Shown here: piece by piece, positions 1-8,420 of the stretch
Numbering within the stretch: the stretch's first letter is position 1
How the letters are laid out: the number at the start of each line of letters is the position of its first letter
From: JACPFV01 sp035526825
GTDB taxonomy: Bacteria; Pseudomonadota; Gammaproteobacteria; Nevskiales; Nevskiaceae
DNA: 64,000 nt
Direction of reading: 5' to 3'
NCBI GenBank assembly: GCA_035526825.1
Contig: DATLBT010000070.1
Location: 11,831-75,830, forward strand
The notes under the pieces: model-generated
Databases searched by the model: none
Seen by the model: only the letters and a program-made list of their open reading frames with translations
Told to the model about the DNA's origin: nothing
Translations under genes and position numbers: made by a program

Positions 1-299
1 CTGCCCTCGAACGGCGCCTCCAGCCCGGCGGTCCCGCTGTCGAACTCCAGCGTCGAGTCGGGGTCTTCGGCGCCATCGGTGATCCAGGTGACCGTGCGCG
101 TCGTTTCCGCGTCGTCGGTGAAGCTCACGACGACCCCGTGTGGCGTGTGGCTGCCGGCGACGCCTTCCGCGGGCGGCACCTCGCGCCTGCCGCAGCCGCC
201 CGGGCAACCCGGCAGCAGCAAGATGCCCGCGCCGGCAACGCCCATGCGCAGCAAGCGGCGGCGCTGGAAATCGGGATGGGAGCGTATGTGGTTTTTCAC
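1..299 (-). CDS. probable metallophosphatase (purple acid phosphatase-like) lipoprotein, N-terminal part
   Basis: The first 99 codons are visible; the gene runs off the window edge. The proposed start is GTG at 299, one base after the stop of the upstream kinase gene, so translation is probably coupled. The product opens with a twin-arginine-like stretch (QRRRLLRMG), a hydrophobic core and a lipobox-like LLLPGC, suggesting an exported lipoprotein. The following segment (HTPHGVVVSF, then TVTWITDG) resembles the fibronectin-like N-terminal domain of purple acid phosphatases and related metallophosphoesterases. The catalytic domain is outside the window, so the enzymatic call rests on this N-domain only. 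It is the third gene of the two-kinase transcript. Confidence 0.5.
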   Translation of the reverse strand, partial: MKNHIRSHPDFQRRRLLRMGVAGAGILLLPGCPGGCGRREVPPAEGVAGSHTPHGVVVSFTDDAETTRTVTWITDGAEDPDSTLEFDSGTAGLEAPFEG

Positions 300-300
300 G

Positions 301-2550
301 CTACCCGCGGATCGCCGCCAGGATCTGCTCCGCGCTCGCCGGCTTGACGAGGTGGGCGTCGAACCCGGATTCCTTCGCTCGCTCGACGTCTCCCGGCTGG
401 CCGTAACCGGTGAGGGCGACGAACCGCGTCGGCGCTCCCTCGCCACGCCGGCGCAGCTCGCGCACCAGGTCGTATCCATCCATACCCGGCAGGCCGAGGT
501 CGACCACGAAGGCCTGGATTTCCCGCGGAGGATCGGCGAGCACCTGCTCCGCATCGGCAAACTGGCGAACCTCGCAGCCGTGGGCACGCAGCAGCGCCGC
601 GACTGCCGCTGCGGCATCCTGGTTGTCGTCGACCACGACCACGCGCATCGCGACGTCGCGCGCCGCCTTTCCGATCGGCGCTGCAGCGGCGGTGGCTGCG
701 ATCGTCGCGAGGCGGATGGTGAATACGCTGCCGCGATCCTTGCCGGCACTGCGCGCGTCGATCGAGCCACCGTGCAGCTCTACCAGGCTGCGTACCACCG
801 ACAGGCCGATGCCCAGACCACCCTGTGAGCGGTCCGGCGAGCGCGGGCCTTGCGTGAACAGGTCGAACACGTGCGGCCTGAGCGACGCCTCGATTCCCAA
901 GCCGTTGTCGCTGACCGCGATCAGCGCGAGGCCCGCGTTCCGGCGCAGTGAGACCTGGATCCGGCCGCGCGGCGGCGTGTACTTGGCGGCGTTGTCGAGC
1001 AGGTTGACCAGCACCTGCACGAGACGGGTGCGGTCGCCGCGCACCCACAAGGGCGTGCCTGCCGCGTCGATCGACAATGCGTGTTGCCGGGCATCCAGCA
1101 CCGGCCGGGCCTGCTCGACCGCCGCGGCAACGACGTCGGACAGCTCGACGGGCGCGACCTCGATCTTGACCAGGCCGCGCGTGACCCGCGAGACGTCCAG
1201 CAGGTCGTCGATCAGCTTGGTCATGTGCCGCACCTGGCGCGTAATGATCTCGCCGGCCTGCACGGCGATCTGCGAATCGTTTTCGCCATGCGCAAGCAGC
1301 TCCGCGGCGTTCTGGATCGGCGCCATCGGGTTGCGCAGCTCGTGCGCGAGCATGGCGAGGAATTCGTCCTTGCGCCGGTCGTTTTCGCGCATCGACGCCT
1401 CGGCGCGCTTGTAATCGTCGACCGAGACCGTGGCGCCGATCATCCGCACGGGCACGCCGTCGGGCGAAAGGTGCATGCGCGCCCAGGTCGCGAGCCAGCG
1501 TACGCGGCCATCCGGCAGCAGCACGCGGAACTCGGCCGACAAGGTGTCGCGCGCGGCGACTGCGGCGGAAATCTTTTCGCGCAACCCCGGCAAGTCGTCC
1601 GGGTGCACGAGCGCCTCGAACGCTTGCAAGGTGCCGCCGAAGGTGCCCGGCGCCAGCCCATGCAGCGCGTAGGTGCGGTCCGACCACGTCATGCGGTCGT
1701 CGCGCACGCGCCAGTCCCAGATGCCGATGTCGCCCGCCTCCGTCGCCAGCCGCAGGCGCTCCTCGGCCTTGCGCAGTTCGAGCTCGGCGGCTTCCAGCGA
1801 GGAAACGTCGGTGTTGGTCCCGAACCAGTGCACCACGCGGCCGCTCTCGTCTTTCAGCGGCGTTGCCAGCGAGAAGAACGGCCGGTAGCTGCCATCGCGA
1901 GCGCGCAAGGGGAACGTCATCTCGAACGGCGCGCCGGACTGCACCGAAGCCCCGATCCGCTCGAGCACCCGCGGCAGCCAGTCGGGATGGTGCACCGCTT
2001 GCCAGCCGAAACCGGCCATTTCCTCAGCGGTGGCGCCGGTGTACTGATACCACCGGTCGTTGTACCAGAGGATCGAGCCGTCGCTGTCGGCCATCCAGGC
2101 GAGTTGTGGAATCGAGTTGGCGATCTGGCGCAGGCGTTGCTCGCTCGCGCTGAGCTCGCTCTCGAACCGCTTCCTCTCGGTCACGTCCTGGTGGATCAGC
2201 ATCACCTCGACGATGCGCCCCTGCGAATCCCGAATCGGATGCGCATGCGCCGATACCCAGCAGATGCGGCCGGGAATTCCGAGCTCGGCGGGGTCATAGG
2301 CGATCGTTGGCATTTCCACCGTCTCGCCGGCAAAGGCGCGACGAAGGTAGGCGGCTATGCCCTTCTTCTCGAGCTGCGGGTCTTCCAGGATGTTGTACTC
2401 ACCGAGGACGAACTCGAGTCCCGGCCCGTCGATGTTCCACAGGCGCTTCCACGCCGCGTTGACGCGCAGCGTGCGGCCCGTCGGATCGAGCCGTTGCATG
2501 CTGAACGGCGCCTGCTCGAACAGACTTTCGTAACGGTCCCCGGGATCCAC
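301..2550 (-). CDS. hybrid sensor histidine kinase, three PAS domains plus receiver
   Basis: The 749-residue protein has no evident membrane segment and is probably cytoplasmic. Domains in order: three PAS/PAC units (about 5-128, 135-250 and 262-382), a HisKA dimerisation domain with phospho-acceptor His403 in LAHELRNP, a HATPase domain (N-box around 516-524, DNGLGI near 548, G-box GGLGIGLS near 577), and a C-terminal receiver with acidic pair D641-D642, phospho-acceptor D684, T714 and K736. It should autophosphorylate and pass phosphate to its own receiver, which has no output domain, so a further partner is expected. It lies 11 bases after the other hybrid kinase gene and is probably cotranscribed with it. 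The signal cannot be deduced. Confidence 0.9.
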   Translation of the reverse strand: MDPGDRYESLFEQAPFSMQRLDPTGRTLRVNAAWKRLWNIDGPGLEFVLGEYNILEDPQLEKKGIAAYLRRAFAGETVEMPTIAYDPAELGIPGRICWVSAHAHPIRDSQGRIVEVMLIHQDVTERKRFESELSASEQRLRQIANSIPQLAWMADSDGSILWYNDRWYQYTGATAEEMAGFGWQAVHHPDWLPRVLERIGASVQSGAPFEMTFPLRARDGSYRPFFSLATPLKDESGRVVHWFGTNTDVSSLEAAELELRKAEERLRLATEAGDIGIWDWRVRDDRMTWSDRTYALHGLAPGTFGGTLQAFEALVHPDDLPGLREKISAAVAARDTLSAEFRVLLPDGRVRWLATWARMHLSPDGVPVRMIGATVSVDDYKRAEASMRENDRRKDEFLAMLAHELRNPMAPIQNAAELLAHGENDSQIAVQAGEIITRQVRHMTKLIDDLLDVSRVTRGLVKIEVAPVELSDVVAAAVEQARPVLDARQHALSIDAAGTPLWVRGDRTRLVQVLVNLLDNAAKYTPPRGRIQVSLRRNAGLALIAVSDNGLGIEASLRPHVFDLFTQGPRSPDRSQGGLGIGLSVVRSLVELHGGSIDARSAGKDRGSVFTIRLATIAATAAAAPIGKAARDVAMRVVVVDDNQDAAAAVAALLRAHGCEVRQFADAEQVLADPPREIQAFVVDLGLPGMDGYDLVRELRRRGEGAPTRFVALTGYGQPGDVERAKESGFDAHLVKPASAEQILAAIRG

Positions 2551-2561
2551 CTGCGGGCCGG

Positions 2562-5153
2562 TCAGGCGGCCCCCGCCGCTGTCGGGCGGTCGCGCCTCGC
2601 GACGCGCGCCACCGTGGCGACCAGCGACGCCGGATCCGCCGGCTTGGCGATGTGCACCGCAAAGCCGGCGCGCAGGGCGCGCTCGCGGTCTTCGGGCCGC
2701 GCGAATGCGGTCAGTGCGATGACCGGCAACTTCGCGAAATTCCCCCCGAGCGCCCGTATCCCGCGAAGCAACTCGTAGCCGTCGGCTTCCGGCATGCCGA
2801 TGTCGCTGACGACGACATCCGGCTTGAAATTGGGCAGCTCACGCAGCGTGCTCGCGGCGGAATCGCAAGCAAGCACCTGCGCGCGGCAGTCGGACAACAC
2901 GCGCGTCATCAGTTCGCGCGTGTCACGCGCATCATCGACGACCACCACGCGCAATCCGCGGAGGTCGACCGGATGCCAGGGCGATGGCACGGGGGTGAGC
3001 TGGGCCCTTGCGCGCACGCGGTCTTCGGGATGAGCCGCGCCGCGCGATGCCTCGCGCAGGGGCAAGTGCACCTTGAAAGTCGAGCCCAGGCCTGCCCCGC
3101 CACTGCTGGCGGTCACCGTGCCGCCATGAAGTTCCACCAGGTGTTTCACGATCGACAAGCCGAGTCCCAGGCCGCCATGGCGCCGCGTCGTCGAGGAGTC
3201 GGCCTGGCGGAAACGTTCGAAGACGTGGTCGATGAACTCCGGCGTGATGCCGGCGCCGTCGTCGGTGACGGCGATCTCCGCATGTGCCCCGACCTGCGCG
3301 AGCGAGACGCTCACGGTGCCGCCCTCGGGCGTGAATTTCAGCGCGTTCGACAGCAGGTTCCACACCACCTGCTGCAGGCGCCCGGAATCGCCCAGCACCG
3401 GTCCGACGGCGCTGTCGAGCGAGGTCCGCAGCGTGACGCCTTTTGCAATCGCCGCCGGCTCGAGTGACTGCACCGCGGCCTCGACCGCCCCGGCGGGCTG
3501 GATGCGCTGGAGTTCCAGGCGAACCTTGCCGGAGCTGATCCGGCTCATGTCGAGCAGGTCGTCGATCAACTGCGCTTGCGCACGCGCGTTGCGCTCGATC
3601 ACTTCAACCGCCTGCTGCAGGTCCTGCGGGCTGCCGGCGCCGTGGCGCAGCACCTGCGCCCAGCCGACGATCGCGCTCAACGGCGTGCGCAACTCGTGCG
3701 AGAGCGTGGCGAGGAACTCGTCCTTGGCGCTGTTGAGGCGTTCGACCGCGCCGCGGGCGCTGCGCTCGCTTTCGGCGGCGCGCTGCGCAGCTTCGTACAG
3801 CCGGGCGTTATCGATCGCGACCGCGGCCTGCGCTGCCACGCCCCTCACCAGCCGCTCTGCGCGCTCGGTGAACATGGCGGGCCTGGCATGTCCGAAGAAC
3901 AGCCCGCCCAACACCTCGCCGGAACGCGAGATCACCGGCACTGCAAGGTAGCTGCGCACCGGCAGGTGCCCGGCTGGCTTGCCATAGTGCGGCGCCCAAT
4001 GGCCGTAGCGCGGGTCGGCGGCGACGTCATCGGAACGGATGATTCCTTCGCCATGGAATGTGGGCGCAAACAGGGGCGTCGCGCGCGGATGGCCGAACTT
4101 GGCGAACGCCTCGCGCGGTGCTCCCGACAGCGTGTAAAGCATCAGCGCGTCGCCCTTGTCGTCCTTGACGTTGTAAAAGAAAGCGCCGAACTCCGCGCCG
4201 CTGAGCTTGGTCGCCGAATCGGTCACGGCCTGCACGATCGCCTGGACATCGAGGCGCGACCCCACCTTGGTCCCCGTCTCGTTGAGCAACTCGAGCGATT
4301 GGCTCTCTTCCTGTAGCGCGCGCTCAGCGGCGGTTCGCGCGGTGATGTCGCGCGACACCGCGAGCAGCCGCTCCGGTTGTCCACCGGCGTTGAGGATCGG
4401 CGAAATAACCACGTCCCACCAGCGCTCCTCGCCGTTGACCGGAAAGCGGCCGACGAAGCCGCCCGAGCCGCCAGCGCGGGCGGCTTCAATGGCGGCGAGC
4501 GCGGCGTCGCGATCCTTTCCTTCCCAGAAATCCGGGTAGTAGCGGCCCACGATTTGGGCAGGATCGGTGACCGACAACTGGCGCAGGCCGACGGGGTTCA
4601 TCCACAGCAAATTGCCGTCGAGCCCGAGCGTCTTGGTGCAGTCGCGGCTGCTTTCGATGATGGTGCGGCTGAACTGCTCGCTATCGTGCAGCGCCTGCTC
4701 GGCGTTCTTGCGGGACGTGATGTTCTGCACCACGCCGATCATGCCGCGGACGGCACCGTCCGCTGCGTAGGTGCCGCGCCCACGCGCAGCCACCCAGATT
4801 TGCGCGCCGGCCGGCTGGCGCACGCGATATTCAATGTCGTAGTCGGTACCCGTCGCGATCGAATGCTCGACCGCGAGGCGCGCGCGCTCGCCATCGTCAG
4901 GGTGCAGCAACTCGCGCATCGCCGTCCACGTGACCGGTTGGCCGCGCGGCAATCCGAAGATGTCGGCCGCGCGCGTGCCGAGAGTCACGATGTCGTCGGC
5001 GGCATTCCAGCTCCAGTCCCCGAGCTGCCCGGCGGCCAGCGCAAGGTGAAAACGTCCCTCACTGTCGCGAAGGTCGACCTGTGCCTGGTGCAGTGCCGTT
5101 TCGAACGGCTCCCGTGCACGCGCCTCAGCTTCGGCGTGGGGGAGGTTTTCCAT
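2562..5153 (-). CDS. hybrid sensor histidine kinase, PAS-PAS-GAF-HisKA-HATPase-REC
   Basis: The 863-residue form starts at ATG 5153 (MENLPHAEAE); a longer open frame upstream has no homology-like content. Two PAS domains (about 30-148 and 155-275) are followed by a GAF domain (about 300-450), a HisKA domain with His486 in LSHELRTP, a HATPase domain (N-box near 599, G-box GGLGLGLS near 660) and a receiver with D740-D741, phospho-acceptor D784, T815 and K837. PAS and GAF domains usually bind small ligands or cofactors, so a soluble internal signal is likely. There are no transmembrane segments. It precedes the second hybrid kinase by 11 bases, so two kinases with similar output cores appear to be made together. 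Confidence 0.9.
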   Translation of the reverse strand: MENLPHAEAEARAREPFETALHQAQVDLRDSEGRFHLALAAGQLGDWSWNAADDIVTLGTRAADIFGLPRGQPVTWTAMRELLHPDDGERARLAVEHSIATGTDYDIEYRVRQPAGAQIWVAARGRGTYAADGAVRGMIGVVQNITSRKNAEQALHDSEQFSRTIIESSRDCTKTLGLDGNLLWMNPVGLRQLSVTDPAQIVGRYYPDFWEGKDRDAALAAIEAARAGGSGGFVGRFPVNGEERWWDVVISPILNAGGQPERLLAVSRDITARTAAERALQEESQSLELLNETGTKVGSRLDVQAIVQAVTDSATKLSGAEFGAFFYNVKDDKGDALMLYTLSGAPREAFAKFGHPRATPLFAPTFHGEGIIRSDDVAADPRYGHWAPHYGKPAGHLPVRSYLAVPVISRSGEVLGGLFFGHARPAMFTERAERLVRGVAAQAAVAIDNARLYEAAQRAAESERSARGAVERLNSAKDEFLATLSHELRTPLSAIVGWAQVLRHGAGSPQDLQQAVEVIERNARAQAQLIDDLLDMSRISSGKVRLELQRIQPAGAVEAAVQSLEPAAIAKGVTLRTSLDSAVGPVLGDSGRLQQVVWNLLSNALKFTPEGGTVSVSLAQVGAHAEIAVTDDGAGITPEFIDHVFERFRQADSSTTRRHGGLGLGLSIVKHLVELHGGTVTASSGGAGLGSTFKVHLPLREASRGAAHPEDRVRARAQLTPVPSPWHPVDLRGLRVVVVDDARDTRELMTRVLSDCRAQVLACDSAASTLRELPNFKPDVVVSDIGMPEADGYELLRGIRALGGNFAKLPVIALTAFARPEDRERALRAGFAVHIAKPADPASLVATVARVARRDRPTAAGAA

Positions 5154-5190
5154 GAGCCGAACGTTACTAGGACACGGGGGTTCCGGCGGA

Positions 5191-5210
5191 CTGTCGCCGT
5201 TTGCCGACAG
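5191..5210. repeat. short inverted repeat between SGNH gene and kinase gene
   Basis: CTGTCG and CGACAG arms enclose an 8-base spacer, giving a dyad in the 64-base gap between the SGNH hydrolase stop and the kinase start. It could form a small hairpin that adjusts readthrough. The spacing between CTGTC and GACAG is 10, unlike the 8-base spacing of the operator family found later in the window. Confidence 0.35.
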
Positions 5211-5217
5211 GGAGTCC

Positions 5218-6093
5218 CTACGGCACCAGCAACCCGGCCAGCTCCGGCACGGCGGTGCCCAGGTCCTCCGCCACCATGGCGGCAAACACGCGTGCGCCGT
5301 CCCAGCCAAGGTGCGTGTAGTCGAACTTGAGCGTCACGCTGCCGCGCGCGCCCGGTGCGGGTGGCTTCTCGGGCTCTTCGGCTTTCGGTGGCGGCGGTGG
5401 CGCCGGCAGCGTGGTGCCTTTCGCCGCGGCGTCATGCTCCTCGCCGGTCGGCGCTCGCTGCGCGAACTTCATCGCCGCCACCGGGCCCAGCGATTGCACC
5501 AGCTCCGCGCTGCGCGCGTTGAGGTCGACCAGCGGCACGCGCAGCTCGCGCGCGACTTTGCGCACCTGCTCCGACCACGGCGCCAGCGTGTTGTCGAGCC
5601 GACCCTCGCGGAACTCGCGGCGCGACAGCGGCGTGACCAGCACCGGCAGCGCGCCGGCGGTGCGCGCCTCGCGCACGAAGCGCCGCAGGTTTTCGGGAAA
5701 TTCGCTGGCGAGCTCGGTCCAGCGCTCACCCTTGTGGCGAGCCTGGTCGTTGTGCCCCATCTGGATCAGCACGACGATGCGCTCGTATCCGCGCACTTTC
5801 ATCTCGGCAAGCGCGAGGTCCCAGCTGCCTTCGCTGCGATAACTGCGCGTGCTGCGCGCGCTGCGCGCGAGGTTCACGCAGGACACTTCCCACTTCACGT
5901 GGTGCGCGCAGAACGCGCCGCCCCAGCCGCTGTGCGGCGCGGCGGTGGAATCGCCGACGAGGATGAGCTTGTACGCCGGCAGTTTCTCCGCGTCGAAGCG
6001 CTCGGCCGGGGGCGCAAACGGATCGAGGGCTTGCGCCTGCGCGAGCGAGGCGCCCAGCAGCAATGCCGCCGTAACCAGGATCCTGATGGGCAT
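5218..6093 (-). CDS. secreted SGNH/GDSL hydrolase, rhamnogalacturonan acetylesterase-like
   Basis: The 291-residue protein begins at ATG 6093 with a cleavable signal peptide (hydrophobic to about residue 18, then AQAQA), so it acts in the periplasm or outside. Four catalytic blocks are visible: GDST (Ser49 nucleophile), the oxyanion Gly in the EGSW region (about 88-91), GHND (Asn115) and FDYTHLG with Asp258 and His261. Their spacing and the GWG motif match the rhamnogalacturonan acetylesterase branch, which removes acetyl esters from polysaccharides; the true substrate is unknown. An unusual proline-rich insert (about 228-248) precedes the last block. It lies 64 bases upstream of the two-kinase transcript and may lead that operon. 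Confidence 0.8.
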   Translation of the reverse strand: MPIRILVTAALLLGASLAQAQALDPFAPPAERFDAEKLPAYKLILVGDSTAAPHSGWGGAFCAHHVKWEVSCVNLARSARSTRSYRSEGSWDLALAEMKVRGYERIVVLIQMGHNDQARHKGERWTELASEFPENLRRFVREARTAGALPVLVTPLSRREFREGRLDNTLAPWSEQVRKVARELRVPLVDLNARSAELVQSLGPVAAMKFAQRAPTGEEHDAAAKGTTLPAPPPPPKAEEPEKPPAPGARGSVTLKFDYTHLGWDGARVFAAMVAEDLGTAVPELAGLLVP

Positions 6094-6193
6094 TTCTCCC
6101 GCGTTCGTTGCCGCTGTGACCCCGCTATGACCGATGCCACGCCAACCGCGTTCGCCGATGAACCGCCGCGCGGGGCGCGCGGTCCATAGCGTC

Positions 6194-6577
6194 ATGCGCC
6201 GCGCGATCGCATGGGCCCTCCTGCTGCCAATCCTGATCCAGCTGCCGGGCTGCGCCCGCACCGAAGCCGGCGAGATTCCTGGCGAGCGCGCCATCATCCG
6301 CGGGGTCGTGACCTTCAACGAGGATGGCGAGCCGTTGATCGAGGACTGCAACCGGCGCAAGACCGTGACGATCGGCGGCATGACCCAGGGCCACGCGCTC
6401 TACCTGCGCCGGCGCCACGACGAGCTGTCGCGTCGCCATTCCCAGCCGGTCACCGCCGAGATGAGCGGGTATCTGGAGCGCACCAGCAAGGGACTGCACC
6501 TGGCGCGCGCGACCCCGCTCTGGGTCGCCTCCGGCTTGTGCACCGATGAGGCCGACGGCCACCTCGACTACAAGTAG
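6194..6577 (+). CDS. small lipoprotein of unknown function
   Basis: Start at ATG 6194 gives a 127-residue protein with a short basic N-region (MRRAIAW), a hydrophobic core and the lipobox LPGC, so it is a predicted lipidated envelope protein. The mature part is about 105 residues, polar, with conserved-looking RGVVTFNEDG and a pair of further cysteines. I do not recognise a family. An alternative in-frame ATG at 6134 would add 20 residues before the signal and is less likely. It is divergent from the SGNH hydrolase, with about 100 bases between their starts, and the MFS gene follows 42 bases later. Confidence 0.7.
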   Translation: MRRAIAWALLLPILIQLPGCARTEAGEIPGERAIIRGVVTFNEDGEPLIEDCNRRKTVTIGGMTQGHALYLRRRHDELSRRHSQPVTAEMSGYLERTSKGLHLARATPLWVASGLCTDEADGHLDYK

Positions 6578-6581
6578 CCAG

Positions 6582-6587
6582 TATCCT
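6582..6587 (+). promoter_or_regulatory. possible -10 element for the MFS gene
   Basis: TATCCT lies 33 bases upstream of the MFS start, directly after the lipoprotein stop. It would give a short leader containing the AGGAGG-like ribosome site seen at about 6608-6613. No convincing -35 is visible, so this is tentative. Confidence 0.3.
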
Positions 6588-6619
6588 GTCCGCACCATCA
6601 AGGGGGCAGGAGGCAGCGA

Positions 6620-7939
6620 ATGGTGACGGGAGCGCGGCAGCAAGCGCCGCATGGGGGATCGCTCGCGTACCCCTGGTATGTGGTCGGCGTGCTGATGATG
6701 GTCTACGTGTTCTCGTTCATCGACCGGCAAATCCTCAACCTGCTGGTCGGCCCGATTCGCGCCGACCTGCAGATCAGCGATACGCAGATGAGCCTGCTGC
6801 TCGGTTTTTCGTTCGCGGTCTTCTACACGTTCTGCGGCATCCCGCTGGGGCGCCTCGCTGACAGCAGGAGCCGGCGCGGGCTGATCGCCTTCGGGCTCGT
6901 GTTCTGGAGCGGGGCGACCGCAGCCTGCGGCATGGTCGGCAAGTATTGGCAGCTGTTCTTGGCGCGCGTCGGCGTGGGCATCGGCGAAGCCGCGCTGTCG
7001 CCGGCGGCGTATTCCCTGATCACCGACTACTTTCCCAGGGACCGCCGCGCCACCGCGATGAGCGTGTACTCGATGGGCATCTTCCTCGGCACCGGCATCG
7101 CCTTCCTGCTCGGCGGCCTCGTCGTTGGATTTGCGTTGAAGCACGGCCCGGTGATGCTGCCGGTGATCGGCGAAATCCGGCCGTGGCAGGTGGTGTTCCT
7201 GATCCTCGGCTGCGCCGGCGTGCTGTTCTCGGTGGTCTTGCTGACGGTGCGGGAGCCGCCGCGCGGCGCGATGCATGCGCAGGCACCGCTGCGCGAGGTG
7301 CTCGCCTACATGCGCCTGAACCTGCGCACGGTGCTGTGCCACAACTTCGGCTTCGCGCTGCTGGCGCTGTCGTCATACAGCGCGTCGGCCTGGCTGCCGT
7401 CGTACTTCATCCGCGTGCACGGCTGGAATGCCGGGCAGTTCGGGCTGGTTTACGGCACGCTGGTCGCGATCTTCGCGTGCAGCGGCATCATCTTCGGCGG
7501 CTGGCTCGCCGACCGCTGGCTCAAGCAGGGCCGCGTCGATGCGACCTTGCGCGTCGGCTATATCGCCGCATTGGGCCTCGTGCCGCTGGGTTCGCTGTTC
7601 GTATTCGCGGCGGACGCACAGCTCGCGGCTGCGCTGCTGGTTCCGGGCATCTTCCTGCTGGCGATGCCGTTCGGCGTGGCGCCAGCGGGATTGCAGGAGA
7701 TCATGCCGCCGAACATGCGCGGCCAGGCGACCGCCGTGTACCTTTTCATCGTCAACCTCATCGGGCTGGGCATCGGGCCGACCGCGGTGGCGCTGTTCAC
7801 CGACTATGTCTTCGGCAACGACCTCGCGGTGGGCTGGTCGATCTTCGTCGTCTGCGTGACCGCCCAGTTCATGGCCGCCGTGCTGCTGCGCGACGGCCTC
7901 GCGCCGTTCCGCGAGAGCCTTGCGCGGCGCGGGGCCTGA
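6620..7939 (+). CDS. MFS transporter, spinster-like
   Basis: The 439-residue protein has about twelve hydrophobic segments and begins in the pattern FSFIDRQILNLLVGPI, typical of spinster-like major facilitator carriers. The loop between helices 2 and 3 has the MFS motif A-like GRLADSRSRR. A good ribosome site (GCAGGAGGCAGC) precedes ATG 6620. Family members move sphingolipid-like lipids or organic acids; in soil and aquatic bacteria they often sit beside esterase or TonB genes, and the substrate here is unknown. The stop is 3 bases before the next ORF, suggesting coupled translation. A second carrier of the same family is encoded at 40441-41727. Confidence 0.85.
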   Translation: MVTGARQQAPHGGSLAYPWYVVGVLMMVYVFSFIDRQILNLLVGPIRADLQISDTQMSLLLGFSFAVFYTFCGIPLGRLADSRSRRGLIAFGLVFWSGATAACGMVGKYWQLFLARVGVGIGEAALSPAAYSLITDYFPRDRRATAMSVYSMGIFLGTGIAFLLGGLVVGFALKHGPVMLPVIGEIRPWQVVFLILGCAGVLFSVVLLTVREPPRGAMHAQAPLREVLAYMRLNLRTVLCHNFGFALLALSSYSASAWLPSYFIRVHGWNAGQFGLVYGTLVAIFACSGIIFGGWLADRWLKQGRVDATLRVGYIAALGLVPLGSLFVFAADAQLAAALLVPGIFLLAMPFGVAPAGLQEIMPPNMRGQATAVYLFIVNLIGLGIGPTAVALFTDYVFGNDLAVGWSIFVVCVTAQFMAAVLLRDGLAPFRESLARRGA

Positions 7940-7942
7940 CGA

Positions 7943-8368
7943 ATGGGCGCGTTCGACCTCAACGTTTTGGAAAAAGCCGAGCTGGTGCGCCGCGCAACGC
8001 GGCAAGGCGGCCGCAGCGCGGCGGCACGCCGCGCGCGCGTGGTCGTGCTGCTCGCCAGCGGCATGACCTGGGACGACGTCATGCACGCGCTCGACTGCAG
8101 CCGGGGCTTCGTCGCGAGGTGGAGCCAGCGCTTTCGCAGCTGCCGCATGTCGGGGCTCGACGCGCGCCACCGCGGGCGCACCACGGGCGCGCTGGACCGC
8201 GCGGCCGAAGCACGAGCCGTTCGCGCAGCGCGCGCGCGCAACGACGATGGCGGCTGGAAATGGACCTCGCGGTCGTACGCCGAGCACATCGGCGTCAGCC
8301 ATATGACCGTGCATCGAACCTGGATGCGGCACGGGGTTTCGCACGCGCCGGGCAAGCCGGCGCGCTGA
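7943..8368 (+). CDS. DNA-binding part of an IS630-type transposase, without DDE domain
   Basis: The 141-residue basic protein contains a helix-turn-helix near residues 27-62 (SGMTWDDVMHALDCSRGFV) and a second one near 106-130 (WTSRSYAEHIGVSHMTVHR). This is the arrangement at the front of IS630/homeodomain-like transposases. The catalytic DDE domain that should follow is absent: the frame stops shortly after the second helix-turn-helix, and I see no remnant before the next gene 52 bases later. It starts 3 bases after the MFS stop and has the same base composition as its neighbours, so it is either an old remnant or a retained small DNA-binding protein, possibly a regulator. Confidence 0.65.
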   Translation: MGAFDLNVLEKAELVRRATRQGGRSAAARRARVVVLLASGMTWDDVMHALDCSRGFVARWSQRFRSCRMSGLDARHRGRTTGALDRAAEARAVRAARARNDDGGWKWTSRSYAEHIGVSHMTVHRTWMRHGVSHAPGKPAR

Positions 8369-8420
8369 CCTTGCGGGGCGCCTGCCCCCGGTCGAGAATG
8401 CCCCAAATCGGGAGTGGTCC

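Noticed and set aside
5191..5210. CTGTC...GACAG dyad as a fourth copy of the shared operator
   Set aside because: The spacing is 10 rather than 8, and the CTGTCA/GGGACAG core found in the other three sites is absent. It was kept only as a local inverted repeat.
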